NCBI RefSeq assembly: GCF_039521925.1
Contig: NZ_BAAACY010000108.1
Location: forward strand, 1-6,616
Source: Virgibacillus salarius
Lineage (GTDB): Bacteria; Bacillota; Bacilli; Bacillales; Amphibacillaceae
Direction of reading: 5' to 3'
DNA length: 6,616 nt
Shown here: in pieces, positions 1 through 5,787 of the stretch
Layout of the letters: the number at the start of each line of letters is the position of its first letter
Numbering within the stretch: position 1 is the first letter of the stretch
Notes under the pieces: model-generated
Told to the model about the DNA's origin: nothing
Database searches by the model: none
Seen by the model: the letters and a program-made list of their open reading frames with translations, nothing else
Translations under genes and position numbers: made by a program

Positions 1-37
1 AATAGCTACTAGAGGAAGCGTAAATCGGAGCATTTAG
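1..37 (+). CDS. Possible 3' end of an upstream gene (partial)
   Basis: Of the three forward frames, only the one beginning at base 2 stays open past base 13. It encodes a tail reading ATRGSVNRSI and ends in TAG at 35-37. A strong stem-loop terminator starts nine bases later, which is the arrangement expected at the end of a gene. Eleven codons are too few to identify a family, and the frame could be open by chance. The call rests mainly on its position next to the terminator. Confidence 0.3.
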   Translation, partial: IATRGSVNRSI

Positions 38-45
38 TGATAAGG

Positions 46-72
46 ACTGAGCGAATTTTGCTCAGTTTTTTT
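46..72 (+). terminator. Rho-independent terminator upstream of acsA
   Basis: ACTGAGC (46-52) and GCTCAGT (60-66) form a perfect 7-bp stem around a 7-base loop, followed by a run of T through 72. It would end transcription arriving from the left and insulate the acsA promoter region. Confidence 0.85.
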
Positions 73-204
73 ATAGTGGTAGTTATAAAATCAGTGTTAT
101 ACGCCAACTTTTCTAATAAATAAATAGTTTATTACTTTAAAAATGTCACAGAATGTTCTAAAATAAATAATAGTTACCAAAAAGTTTGCATAATTTTTAA
201 TACA

Positions 205-233
205 TTGTTTTTTAATCGGTTCATAAATAGAAT
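205..233 (+). promoter_or_regulatory. Candidate sigma-A promoter of acsA
   Basis: A TAGAAT hexamer (228-233, five of six bases match TATAAT) lies 17 bp after TTGTTT (205-210, a weak -35 with three of six matches). The start would be near 240, leaving a leader of about 70 bases that contains the cre site. This is the best-spaced pair seen between the terminator and the gene, but the whole region is AT-rich. The rest of 74-204 shows no clear feature. Confidence 0.4.
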
Positions 234-272
234 TAGTACTTGTAAACGTATCAAGGAGATATTTCTATTATT

Positions 273-286
273 TGTAACCGATTTCA
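273..286 (+). promoter_or_regulatory. CcpA-binding cre site upstream of acsA
   Basis: TGTAACCGATTTCA fits the Bacillus cre consensus TGWAANCGNTNWCA at every defined position. It lies 22 bases before the acsA start and downstream of the candidate promoter, a position suited to a CcpA roadblock. acsA of B. subtilis is known to be repressed through CcpA when glucose is present, so the site suits the gene. Binding itself is inferred. Confidence 0.75.
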
Positions 287-308
287 ATTTATAAAACGAG
301 GTGATTGG

Positions 309-2024
309 ATGGATATGCAGAAGATACCAGTTAAAGAAGGTAATCATAATCTGAAAGATTATGAAAAAGTTAGGGAAACTTTTTCATGGGATGATATGAA
401 GAAACATTTTTCCTGGAATGAAACGGGAAAGGTTAATATTGCCTATGAGGCGTTAGACCGCCATGCGGAAAATCCAGAGAAAAAGGACCAGGTTGCATTA
501 CTGTATTCTGATCCAGATAGAGAAGAGAAGGTAACCTTTGGTGACCTACGTGATGAGAGTAATAAGTTTGCTAATGTTTTACGTAAGTATAATGTGAAAA
601 AAGGAGATCGCGTATTTCTGTTCATGCCAAGAAGCCCAGAATTTTATGCAGCTTTCTTCGGTATCCTTAAAGTTGGTGCCATCGCTGGACCTTTATTCGA
701 AGCTTTCATGGAGCAAGCGGTTCGCGATCGATTGCAGGATAGTGAAGCAAAAGTGTTAATTACAACACCTGATTTATTGTATCGAGTTCCACAGGAGGAT
801 TTACCAAACTTAGAAAAAATAGTGCTTGTAGGGAAACATAACGAATCTGCGGATCATTATATTGATTATCAAAGAGAAATGAAGGATGCTTCTAATAAAA
901 CAGAAATGGAATGGGTAGATTTAGAAGATGGTATGTTACTCCATTACACATCTGGATCTACTGGAAAACCAAAAGGTGTGTACCATGTCCATAATGCTAT
1001 GATTCAACATTATGCTACGGGCGAGTGGGTATTAGACCTAAGGGAAGAGGATGTATATTGGTGTACCGCTGATCCAGGCTGGGTTACTGGAACAAGTTAC
1101 GGAATTTTCGCACCATGGTTGCATGGTGTGACTAATGTTATTCGAGGTGGAAGATTTACACCGGATGATTGGTATGGAACACTAGATACGTATAAGGTTA
1201 GTGTCTGGTATACGGCACCTACAGCACTTCGTAAATTAGTAAGTGCAGGAGAAGACGTAGTGAAGAAATATGACCTTTCTTCCTTACGACATATTATGAG
1301 TGTTGGAGAGCCATTGAATCCAGAAGTAGTGACTTGGGGATTAAAAGCATTTAATTTGCGGATTCATGATACATGGTGGATGACGGAAACAGGTGCACAG
1401 CTTATTGTTAACATTCCATCAATGGAGATAAGACCAGGATCAATGGGGAAACCATTACCAGGTATTGAAGCGGCTATTATTGATAATGAAGGAAATGAAC
1501 TACCACCAAACCAAATGGGGAATTTAGCTATTAAGAAAGGTTGGCCATCTATGATGCGGGCTGTATGGAAGAATCCAAGCAAGTATGACAGCTACTTTAT
1601 CCATGGTTGGTATGTATCAGGAGATAGTGCTTATAAAGATGAAGATGGCTATTTCTGGTTCCAGGGGCGTTTAGATGATGTTATCAATACTTCTGGTGAA
1701 CGAGTTGGCCCATTTGAGGTAGAAAGTAAATTAATAGAACATCCGGCTGTTGCTGAAGCCGGCGTTATTGGGAAACCACATCCAGAGCGAGGAGAGATCA
1801 TTAAAGCGTTTATTACGCTGAATGATGGGTATCAGAATACGGATGAATTACTAGAGGATATACGCTTATTTGTTAAGACAGGGCTAAGTGCTCATGCTGC
1901 ACCACGTGAACTAGAAGTAAAAGACTCCATTCCTAAGACAAGAAGTGGTAAGATCATGCGTCGACTATTGAAGTCTTGGGAGCTAGGATTGCCTACTGGT
2001 GATACGTCAACATTAGAAGAATAG
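309..2024 (+). CDS. acsA: Acetyl-CoA synthetase (acetate--CoA ligase)
   Basis: This ANL-superfamily enzyme activates acetate with ATP to acetyl-AMP and then forms acetyl-CoA in the cytoplasm, allowing growth on acetate. The 571 residues match the length and sequence of B. subtilis AcsA from end to end. Visible motifs are the phosphate loop YTSGSTGKPKG (213-223), DTWWMTETG (354-362) in the substrate pocket, YVSGDS (435-440), the hinge GRLDD (453-457), the SGERVGPFEVE segment (462-472) and the C-terminal PKTRSGK with catalytic Lys548. That lysine is the equivalent of the residue acetylated by AcuA in B. subtilis. The start at 309 follows GAGGTG (298-303) at a 5-base gap; ATG 315 is a less likely alternative. 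The gene appears monocistronic, with a cre site upstream and a candidate terminator downstream. No acuABC genes are adjacent in this window. Confidence 0.96.
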   Translation: MDMQKIPVKEGNHNLKDYEKVRETFSWDDMKKHFSWNETGKVNIAYEALDRHAENPEKKDQVALLYSDPDREEKVTFGDLRDESNKFANVLRKYNVKKGDRVFLFMPRSPEFYAAFFGILKVGAIAGPLFEAFMEQAVRDRLQDSEAKVLITTPDLLYRVPQEDLPNLEKIVLVGKHNESADHYIDYQREMKDASNKTEMEWVDLEDGMLLHYTSGSTGKPKGVYHVHNAMIQHYATGEWVLDLREEDVYWCTADPGWVTGTSYGIFAPWLHGVTNVIRGGRFTPDDWYGTLDTYKVSVWYTAPTALRKLVSAGEDVVKKYDLSSLRHIMSVGEPLNPEVVTWGLKAFNLRIHDTWWMTETGAQLIVNIPSMEIRPGSMGKPLPGIEAAIIDNEGNELPPNQMGNLAIKKGWPSMMRAVWKNPSKYDSYFIHGWYVSGDSAYKDEDGYFWFQGRLDDVINTSGERVGPFEVESKLIEHPAVAEAGVIGKPHPERGEIIKAFITLNDGYQNTDELLEDIRLFVKTGLSAHAAPRELEVKDSIPKTRSGKIMRRLLKSWELGLPTGDTSTLEE

Positions 2025-2097
2025 ATGGTAGAGCCACAGAGGGTAAAATAATTTAGATAACGAAGACGCTTAATTATAGACTGATTAAAATATGCTC

Positions 2098-2151
2098 CCT
2101 TCCAAAGTAGATAGATCAAAAAATATAATCTGTTGCTTTGGGGGGATTTTT
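2098..2151 (+). terminator. Probable acsA terminator
   Basis: CCTTCCAAAG (2098-2107) can pair with CTTTGGGGGG (2136-2145) over 10 bp, including two G-U pairs, and TTTTT follows after one A. The enclosed 28 bases can form a further short AGAT/ATCT helix. The large loop and the 73-base distance from the acsA stop make it less certain than the other terminators here. Confidence 0.5.
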
Positions 2152-2197
2152 GTCTAGGAAATTACGGAAATTATAAAATTTGAGCCTGTGGATATAT

Positions 2198-2360
2198 ATG
2201 CGTGTTGAGCCGCGTGAAGCTCCAGCGCCCAGAAACGAGGCGACTTCATGAATCGCCCTAATCTAAGTCATCATCGGCGCGCAAGCTCATCGTAATACCT
2301 TTATCTCCGTTGACTCGCTCTAGTCGCTACGTTTCTACTCGGACGCTTACGCCTTTTGCT
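2198..2360. repeat. GC-rich, hairpin-forming intergenic repeat (putative dispersed element)
   Basis: This stretch is clearly richer in G+C than the surrounding AT-rich DNA and has no credible reading frame. Its flanks pair: AGAAACG (2231-2237) with CGTTTCT (2330-2336), GGCGACT (2239-2245) with AGTCGCT (2322-2328), and AGCGCCC (2224-2230) with GGACGCT (2341-2347). This gives a long imperfect stem with one four-base bulge. A smaller hairpin, GGCGA (2239-2243) with TCGCC (2253-2257), competes with it. The edges GAAGCTCCAGCGCC and GGACGCTTACGCC resemble the borders of short repeats I remember from intergenic regions of many Bacillaceae, but only one copy is in the window, so the repeat status is inferred. 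The exact limits are estimates. Confidence 0.55.
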
Positions 2361-2489
2361 CTTGAAATGCTATCGAACGGAATGGATACAACACTCCTTT
2401 TACACCGCTCACTTTATAAGCTAGTTATTTCTTATTTACTTTGAAATCTGGTACATTTCCAATATGGGACATATTCATAAATTGAGGAA
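2361..2489. other. Intergenic DNA with a weak candidate promoter
   Basis: After the repeat the sequence returns to AT-rich DNA before the methyltransferase. The only promoter-like signals are TTGAAA (2441-2446) with a poor TATGGG 16 bp later, and an extended -10-like TGGTACATT (2449-2457). Neither is convincing. The 73 bases between the acsA stop and the terminator (2025-2097) hold nothing recognisable. Confidence 0.35.
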
Positions 2490-2504
2490 ATGAGGAATCT
2501 TAAA

Positions 2505-3110
2505 ATGTCTAAAGAATTTTGGGATCAAAACTTTTCAGATAAAGAATTTGTATATGGGAAACAGGCAAATCAATTCATCCAGCAAAAGAGTCACCTCTTA
2601 TCTAAAAATTCAACTATAGGATGCTTTGCAGAGGGAGAGGGCAGAAACGCCATCTATTTAGCTGGTTTAGGGCATGAGGTTATTGCTTATGATCAATCTA
2701 CTGTCGGATTAGAAAAGGCAAAACAATTAGCTGTAGAGCAAGGAGTAAACGTACAAGCTATTCCCATGGACTTGACTAAGGAAAAGGTGATATCTCGCCA
2801 ATTTGATGCGGCGATTATGGTCTTTGGGCATGTTCCAGCGGAAGATCAACATTTTTTTATTCATAATATAATTGCTGCTGTAAAGCCAGGTGGCTATGTA
2901 ATGTTTGAGGTATACTCAGAGGATCAATTAGACTACCAAACAGGTGGACCAAGGGAGAAGGAAATGCTGTATCATCCATCGGATGTATTACAATGGATAA
3001 TGCCTCATCATTGTTTGCATTTCTATTATGGAGAAGTAGATCGAAAAGAAGGAAAAAAGCATACTGGCTTGTCTCATGTTATTCAAACGGTTATAAAAAA
3101 GAAAGACTAG
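2505..3110 (+). CDS. Class I SAM-dependent methyltransferase
   Basis: The 201-residue protein has the compact Rossmann fold layout of class I methyltransferases, TehB/UbiE-like in style, with an unknown acceptor. Motif I reads CFAEGEGRNA (40-49), the glycine-rich loop that binds S-adenosylmethionine. Asp63 at the end of the next strand (VIAYD) would bind the ribose, MDL (88-90) is the motif II region, and VKPGG (126-130) is the turn before strand five. The N-terminal WDQNFSDKEFVYGKQAN is typical of small stand-alone members. I prefer ATG 2505 because TGAGGA (2491-2496) lies 8 bases upstream; ATG 2490, five codons earlier, has its GAGG only two bases away. The gene stands alone and converges on hmp. 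The methyltransferase class is secure; tellurite or other detoxification is only a guess. Confidence 0.88.
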   Translation: MSKEFWDQNFSDKEFVYGKQANQFIQQKSHLLSKNSTIGCFAEGEGRNAIYLAGLGHEVIAYDQSTVGLEKAKQLAVEQGVNVQAIPMDLTKEKVISRQFDAAIMVFGHVPAEDQHFFIHNIIAAVKPGGYVMFEVYSEDQLDYQTGGPREKEMLYHPSDVLQWIMPHHCLHFYYGEVDRKEGKKHTGLSHVIQTVIKKKD

Positions 3111-3122
3111 ATATGTAAATAG

Positions 3123-3164
3123 AACCAAAGGATAAGCGGATTACTCCCTTAACCTTTGGTTTTT
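3123..3164. terminator. Shared terminator between convergent methyltransferase gene and hmp
   Basis: AACCAAAGG (3123-3131) and CCTTTGGTT (3153-3161) form a perfect 9-bp stem. The loop can add a TAAG/CTTA helix (3133-3136 with 3148-3151). TTTTT at 3160-3164 favours the plus-strand direction. The minus-strand reading, for hmp, has a poorer T tract, but the stem lies only a few bases past its stop, so it probably serves both genes. Confidence 0.85.
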
Positions 3165-3169
3165 GTCGT

Positions 3170-4396
3170 TTATGCAGTAATGGATTCAGCTGGGCCAAAA
3201 ATTTCGAAATGAATATCTTTGTCAGCTACATGTGATTTTTTTAAGCTTACATAGGTTGTACGCATGAATCCTTTTGGTCCACAAATGTAACATGTAGCAT
3301 CTGATGTTGGTAAAATTGAAGATACCCACTCAGCGTCTATATAGCCTTTTTTATCACATCGATCCGTATCTTTGGGATGATTATAGATCGTATAGCTTGT
3401 CACATGATTATTAGAATTAGTAATGGTAGCAACTCTCTCTTTCAACGCATGATAATTTTCTGACTTTGCAGCATGAATGAAGATAACCTGTCGTTCAGGC
3501 TGTTCTTTTATCACCGTTTCTAACATACTCATCATTGGTGTCATTCCCACACCTCCACTAATTAGTATCAGTGGTCGATGATCTTGTTGATCAAGTATGA
3601 AGTCTCCAGCCGGTGCACTTATAGGTAAAATGCTTCCTTCATTAATTTTCTCATGTAAATAAGTAGAGACAATTCCTGCTGGGCCTTGTTCATTCTCATC
3701 CTCACGTTTAACACTAATGCGGTAATACCCTTCATCCGGAGCACAAGATAAACTGTATTGGCGAAGATGGGTATATGGTTCACCATCTATGTCTGCTTTT
3801 ACAGTAATGTATTGTCCAGGCTGATAACTAGGAAATGGTAAACCATCCTCGGGAACTAAATAAAAAGATGTAATAACTTCACTCTCAATTACCTTTTTTG
3901 TCACTTTGAAATTTCGAAAACCTTCCCAGCCACCGGATGATTGCAATGTCTTATTATATAATTCTTTTTCCACGTTAATAAAAAGATCTGCTATGACATA
4001 ATATGCTTTTTCCCATGCGTCGATCACATCATCATTAGCTACTTCTCCTAAAACATCTTTCATTGCTAGTAATAGGTACTTGCCAACGATTGGATAATGT
4101 TCTGGTTGAACATTTAGACTTTTATGCTTATGTGCAATTTGCATGACATGGGGTACTATTTCTTCTAAATGATCGATATTTGCCGCAGCAGCATAAACGG
4201 TATTCGCTAAGGCCTTGGGCTGAGCACCTCTCCGTTGATTGGTTTGATTAAATAAATTCTTTAATTCTGGATGATTTGTTAGCATTAGCTGATAGAATCG
4301 CTTCGTTATCTCTGAACCTTGTTGTTGTAATACTGGCACAGTAGCTTTAATAATGTCCTTTGTTTGCTCATCTAGCTCGACTGTTTGTGTTGACAT
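3170..4396 (-). CDS. hmp: Flavohemoglobin (nitric oxide dioxygenase)
   Basis: Hmp oxidises NO to nitrate using O2 and NAD(P)H, protecting the cytoplasm from nitrosative stress. All three parts are present in 408 residues. The globin domain (about 8-145) has distal Tyr35 and Gln59, proximal heme ligand His91 in IAHKHKS, and Tyr101, matching E. coli Tyr29, Gln53, His85 and Tyr95. The FAD domain (about 157-270) has RQYSLS (212-217). The NAD domain has GGVGMTPMMSM (281-291), CGPKGFM (372-378) and a terminal FEIFGP (397-402). The start is supported by AAGGGAG (complement of 4406-4412), 9 bases upstream. The N-terminus is about six residues longer than B. subtilis Hmp. It is divergent from nsrR, with a likely NsrR operator beginning 18 bp upstream of its start, so NO-induced derepression is expected. 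Confidence 0.97.
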   Translation of the reverse strand: MSTQTVELDEQTKDIIKATVPVLQQQGSEITKRFYQLMLTNHPELKNLFNQTNQRRGAQPKALANTVYAAAANIDHLEEIVPHVMQIAHKHKSLNVQPEHYPIVGKYLLLAMKDVLGEVANDDVIDAWEKAYYVIADLFINVEKELYNKTLQSSGGWEGFRNFKVTKKVIESEVITSFYLVPEDGLPFPSYQPGQYITVKADIDGEPYTHLRQYSLSCAPDEGYYRISVKREDENEQGPAGIVSTYLHEKINEGSILPISAPAGDFILDQQDHRPLILISGGVGMTPMMSMLETVIKEQPERQVIFIHAAKSENYHALKERVATITNSNNHVTSYTIYNHPKDTDRCDKKGYIDAEWVSSILPTSDATCYICGPKGFMRTTYVSLKKSHVADKDIHFEIFGPAESITA

Positions 4397-4414
4397 AACT
4401 AAGCACTCCCTTTG

Positions 4415-4447
4415 AAATAAACATGTATTTTGTATACATGTTTATTT
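4415..4447. promoter_or_regulatory. Probable NsrR operator controlling hmp
   Basis: AAATAAACATGTAT (4415-4428) and ATACATGTTTATTT (4434-4447) are perfect 14-bp inverted arms around the 5-base centre TTTGT. The core ATGTATTT-T-GTATACAT resembles the ATGTATTT-N-AAATACAT style of Bacillus NsrR sites. It begins 18 bp from the hmp start codon, so it would overlap the promoter or transcription start. The nsrR start is 84 bp away on the other side. The pairing is seen directly; NsrR as the binder is inferred from the adjacent genes. Confidence 0.8.
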
Positions 4448-4491
4448 TATAATAATTTAACTGGTAAAAAAACAGGAAAATAAGCAAAATA

Positions 4492-4500
4492 TGTTACAAT
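4492..4500 (+). promoter_or_regulatory. Extended -10 promoter of nsrR
   Basis: TGTTACAAT contains an extended -10 (TGn plus TACAAT, five of six bases match TATAAT) 31 bases before the nsrR start. No good -35 lies 16-18 bp upstream, which suits an extended -10 promoter. It is about 45 bp from the operator, so strong autoregulation through that site is not obvious. Confidence 0.5.
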
Positions 4501-4531
4501 AATGTGAAAACATGAACAAGTAGGTGTATCC

Positions 4532-4966
4532 ATGAATCTTAAAAAATATACAGATTACGCATTACGTGTATTAATATTTACGGGAATGAAATCAGATCAA
4601 GAGCTGGCTACAATTAAAGAGATATCCGAGGTATATACGATTTCACAAGAACATGTAAGGAAAGTAGTACATGAGCTTGTAAAGATGGAATTGATAGAGT
4701 CGGTAAGAGGCAGGCATGGAGGAATTAGAATGGCTAAGCCACCAGAAGAAATCAATGTTGGTAGACTTGTTCGACAGCTTGAAGCTGATTTTGTCATTTT
4801 AGAATGCTTTGATAAAGGAACAAACCACTGTGTTATTTCTCCAGGCTGTACATTAAAACATGTATTAAATAGAGCGTTAGTCGCTTTTTTTAAGGTTCTT
4901 GAAGCATATACATTAAAGGATTTAATTAAAAATGAAGAAGAGCTTCGTGAACTAATGGGACTGTAA
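4532..4966 (+). CDS. nsrR: NO-sensing Rrf2-family repressor NsrR
   Basis: NsrR is an iron-sulfur repressor that releases DNA when nitric oxide attacks its cluster. The 144-residue protein has the N-terminal Rrf2 winged helix (about 1-70, with YTDYALRVL at 6-14 and the wing RGRHGGIRMAKP at 59-70). The cluster cysteines are Cys92, Cys100 and Cys106 in ECFDKGTNHCVISPGC. Asp8, the fourth ligand in characterised NsrR proteins, is also present, so the sensor looks intact. The three-cysteine spacing separates it from IscR and CymR; CymR lacks these cysteines. AGGTG (4522-4526) lies 5 bases before the start. The neighbouring hmp is the classic NsrR target, which supports the name. In B. subtilis, nsrR (yhdE) is not next to hmp. 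No clear terminator follows, so some read-through into the next gene is possible. Confidence 0.93.
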   Translation: MNLKKYTDYALRVLIFTGMKSDQELATIKEISEVYTISQEHVRKVVHELVKMELIESVRGRHGGIRMAKPPEEINVGRLVRQLEADFVILECFDKGTNHCVISPGCTLKHVLNRALVAFFKVLEAYTLKDLIKNEEELRELMGL

Positions 4967-4973
4967 AAAATAT

Positions 4974-4998
4974 GTTTTATATAAGAATTATTGGGAAC
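4974..4998 (+). promoter_or_regulatory. Candidate sigma-B promoter of the yfkM-like gene
   Basis: GTTTTA (4974-4979) and GGGAAC (4993-4998) are separated by 13 bp. Each matches the sigma-B consensus GTTTAA-N12-14-GGGWAW at five of six positions. The implied start near 5005 leaves a leader of about 30 bases. B. subtilis GSP18 (YfkM) is a general-stress protein, so a sigma-B promoter is expected on family grounds. Confidence 0.6.
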
Positions 4999-5036
4999 AT
5001 ATAATTATGTAGTCATCGTAAAGGAGTGGATATATC

Positions 5037-5555
5037 ATGAGTAAAAAAATAGCAACTGTTATTACAGATATGTTTGAAGATGTGGAATATACAGAGCCAG
5101 CTAAAGCTTTCCGGGAAGCTGGTCATGAAGTCGTTACGATTGATAAAGAAAAAGGAAAGAATGTAACAGGAAAAAATAAGGAAGCTATCATCACTATTGA
5201 TCAAGGTATTGATGATGTAAACCCAAGTGATTTTGATGCGTTATTTATTCCAGGTGGCTTTTCTCCAGATATGTTACGTGCAGATGAACGCTTTGTAAAA
5301 TTTGCAAAACATTTTATGGATGAAAAGAAGCCAGTATTTGCGATCTGTCACGGGCCGCAGTTGCTAATTACGGCGAAATCACTTGAAGGGCGAAAAGCAA
5401 CTGGATTTAAATCGATTCAAGTCGATATGGAGTATGCGGGGGCAAACGTAGTAGATGAAGAAGTGGTAGTATGCCAAAATCAGCTTGTTACAAGTCGTCA
5501 ACCAGATGACATACCAGCATTTAATCGAGAAGCTGTAAATGTGTTAACGAAATAA
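5037..5555 (+). CDS. yfkM: DJ-1/PfpI-family general stress protein (GSP18/YfkM-like)
   Basis: The 172 residues equal the length of B. subtilis YfkM (general stress protein 18) and closely resemble it by memory. The DJ-1/PfpI fold shows the nucleophile elbow AICHG (102-106) with Cys104 and His105, Glu17 in FEDVE at the position of the DJ-1 glutamate that contacts the cysteine, the PGG loop (72-74) and TSRQPDD (152-158). Relatives are described as proteases, glyoxalase III/deglycase-type enzymes or stress chaperones, and the substrate here cannot be read from sequence. AAGGAG (5021-5026) precedes the ATG by 10 bases. The gene lies 70 bp after nsrR on the same strand but has its own sigma-B-like promoter, so a functional link with NO sensing is not required. 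It is probably cytoplasmic, as no signal peptide is visible. The sibling YraA is the main alternative name. Confidence 0.88.
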   Translation: MSKKIATVITDMFEDVEYTEPAKAFREAGHEVVTIDKEKGKNVTGKNKEAIITIDQGIDDVNPSDFDALFIPGGFSPDMLRADERFVKFAKHFMDEKKPVFAICHGPQLLITAKSLEGRKATGFKSIQVDMEYAGANVVDEEVVVCQNQLVTSRQPDDIPAFNREAVNVLTK

Positions 5556-5566
5556 GCTAAAAATTG

Positions 5567-5588
5567 GCATTGCTAAAATGCTTGTTTT
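5567..5588 (+). terminator. Weak terminator-like stem after the yfkM-like gene
   Basis: GCATT (5567-5571) pairs with AATGC (5577-5581) around a 5-base loop, followed by TTGTTTTTA. The stem is only 5 bp, but it starts 12 bases after the stop codon and has a fair T tract. Confidence 0.45.
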
Positions 5589-5696
5589 TAAAGACGAATA
5601 AGAATTGAAAAATTTATAAAAGCATGGTTCTATTTGCTGCATTGGAGAGAGGCGCTTGTGACCAGCCCGCGTGAGCTATTGCACTATGTAGCCTTA

Positions 5697-5722
5697 CCGA
5701 ACGGATCGTTCGGCTTTGTTTT
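5697..5722 (+). terminator. Terminator-like hairpin in the IS91-like leader
   Basis: CCGAACG (5697-5703) and CGTTCGG (5707-5713) form a perfect 7-bp stem with loop GAT, followed by CTTTGTTTT. It could stop host transcription from entering the transposase gene, or be part of the element's terminal structure. Confidence 0.6.
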
Positions 5723-5751
5723 AAAAGATAAGAAAGTATAAAAATTTGGCT

Positions 5752-5778
5752 ATACCAGAGTGTTTCTTACTGTGGTAT
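5752..5778 (+). other. Hairpin immediately upstream of the transposase start
   Basis: ATACCA (5752-5757) pairs with TGGTAT (5773-5778). After a single G-G mismatch, AGT (5759-5761) pairs with ACT (5769-5771) around a 7-base loop. The structure ends nine bases before the transposase ATG, covering the place where a ribosome binding site would be. A -10-like TATAAA (5737-5742) lies just before it, without a good -35. Confidence 0.5.
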
Positions 5779-5787
5779 TTTAAGTAT

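Noticed and set aside
114..134. Inverted repeat TAATAAA / TTTATTA upstream of acsA
   Set aside because: The arms contain only A and T and the surrounding DNA is equally AT-rich, so it carries little information.
192..206. CodY-like box AATTTTTAATACATT upstream of acsA
   Set aside because: It matches the CodY consensus at about 11 of 15 positions in a region made almost entirely of A and T, so chance is likely.
241..253. Second cre site, TGTAAACGTATCA
   Set aside because: The left half fits well but the right half does not align with the consensus spacing. I keep it only as a possible half-site, mentioned in the cre finding.
443..2119. Three minus-strand open frames across acsA and its 3' end
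   Set aside because: They are short and lack convincing start signals or motifs. All overlap the well-conserved acsA coding frame.
2198..2251. A 17-codon reading frame inside the GC-rich repeat (ATG 2198, stop TGA 2249-2251)
   Set aside because: It has no ribosome binding site, is very short, and overlaps the paired arm of the hairpin element. It is much more likely to be chance.
4434..4475. A defined hmp promoter on the minus strand
   Set aside because: Several TATAAA- or TATACA-like hexamers overlap the operator, but none has a good -35 at proper spacing, so I do not choose one.
3170..5555. A new NO-response operon combining hmp, nsrR and the DJ-1/PfpI gene
   Set aside because: The PfpI-like gene has its own sigma-B-like promoter and a known general-stress relative. 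Adjacency alone does not justify naming a new system.
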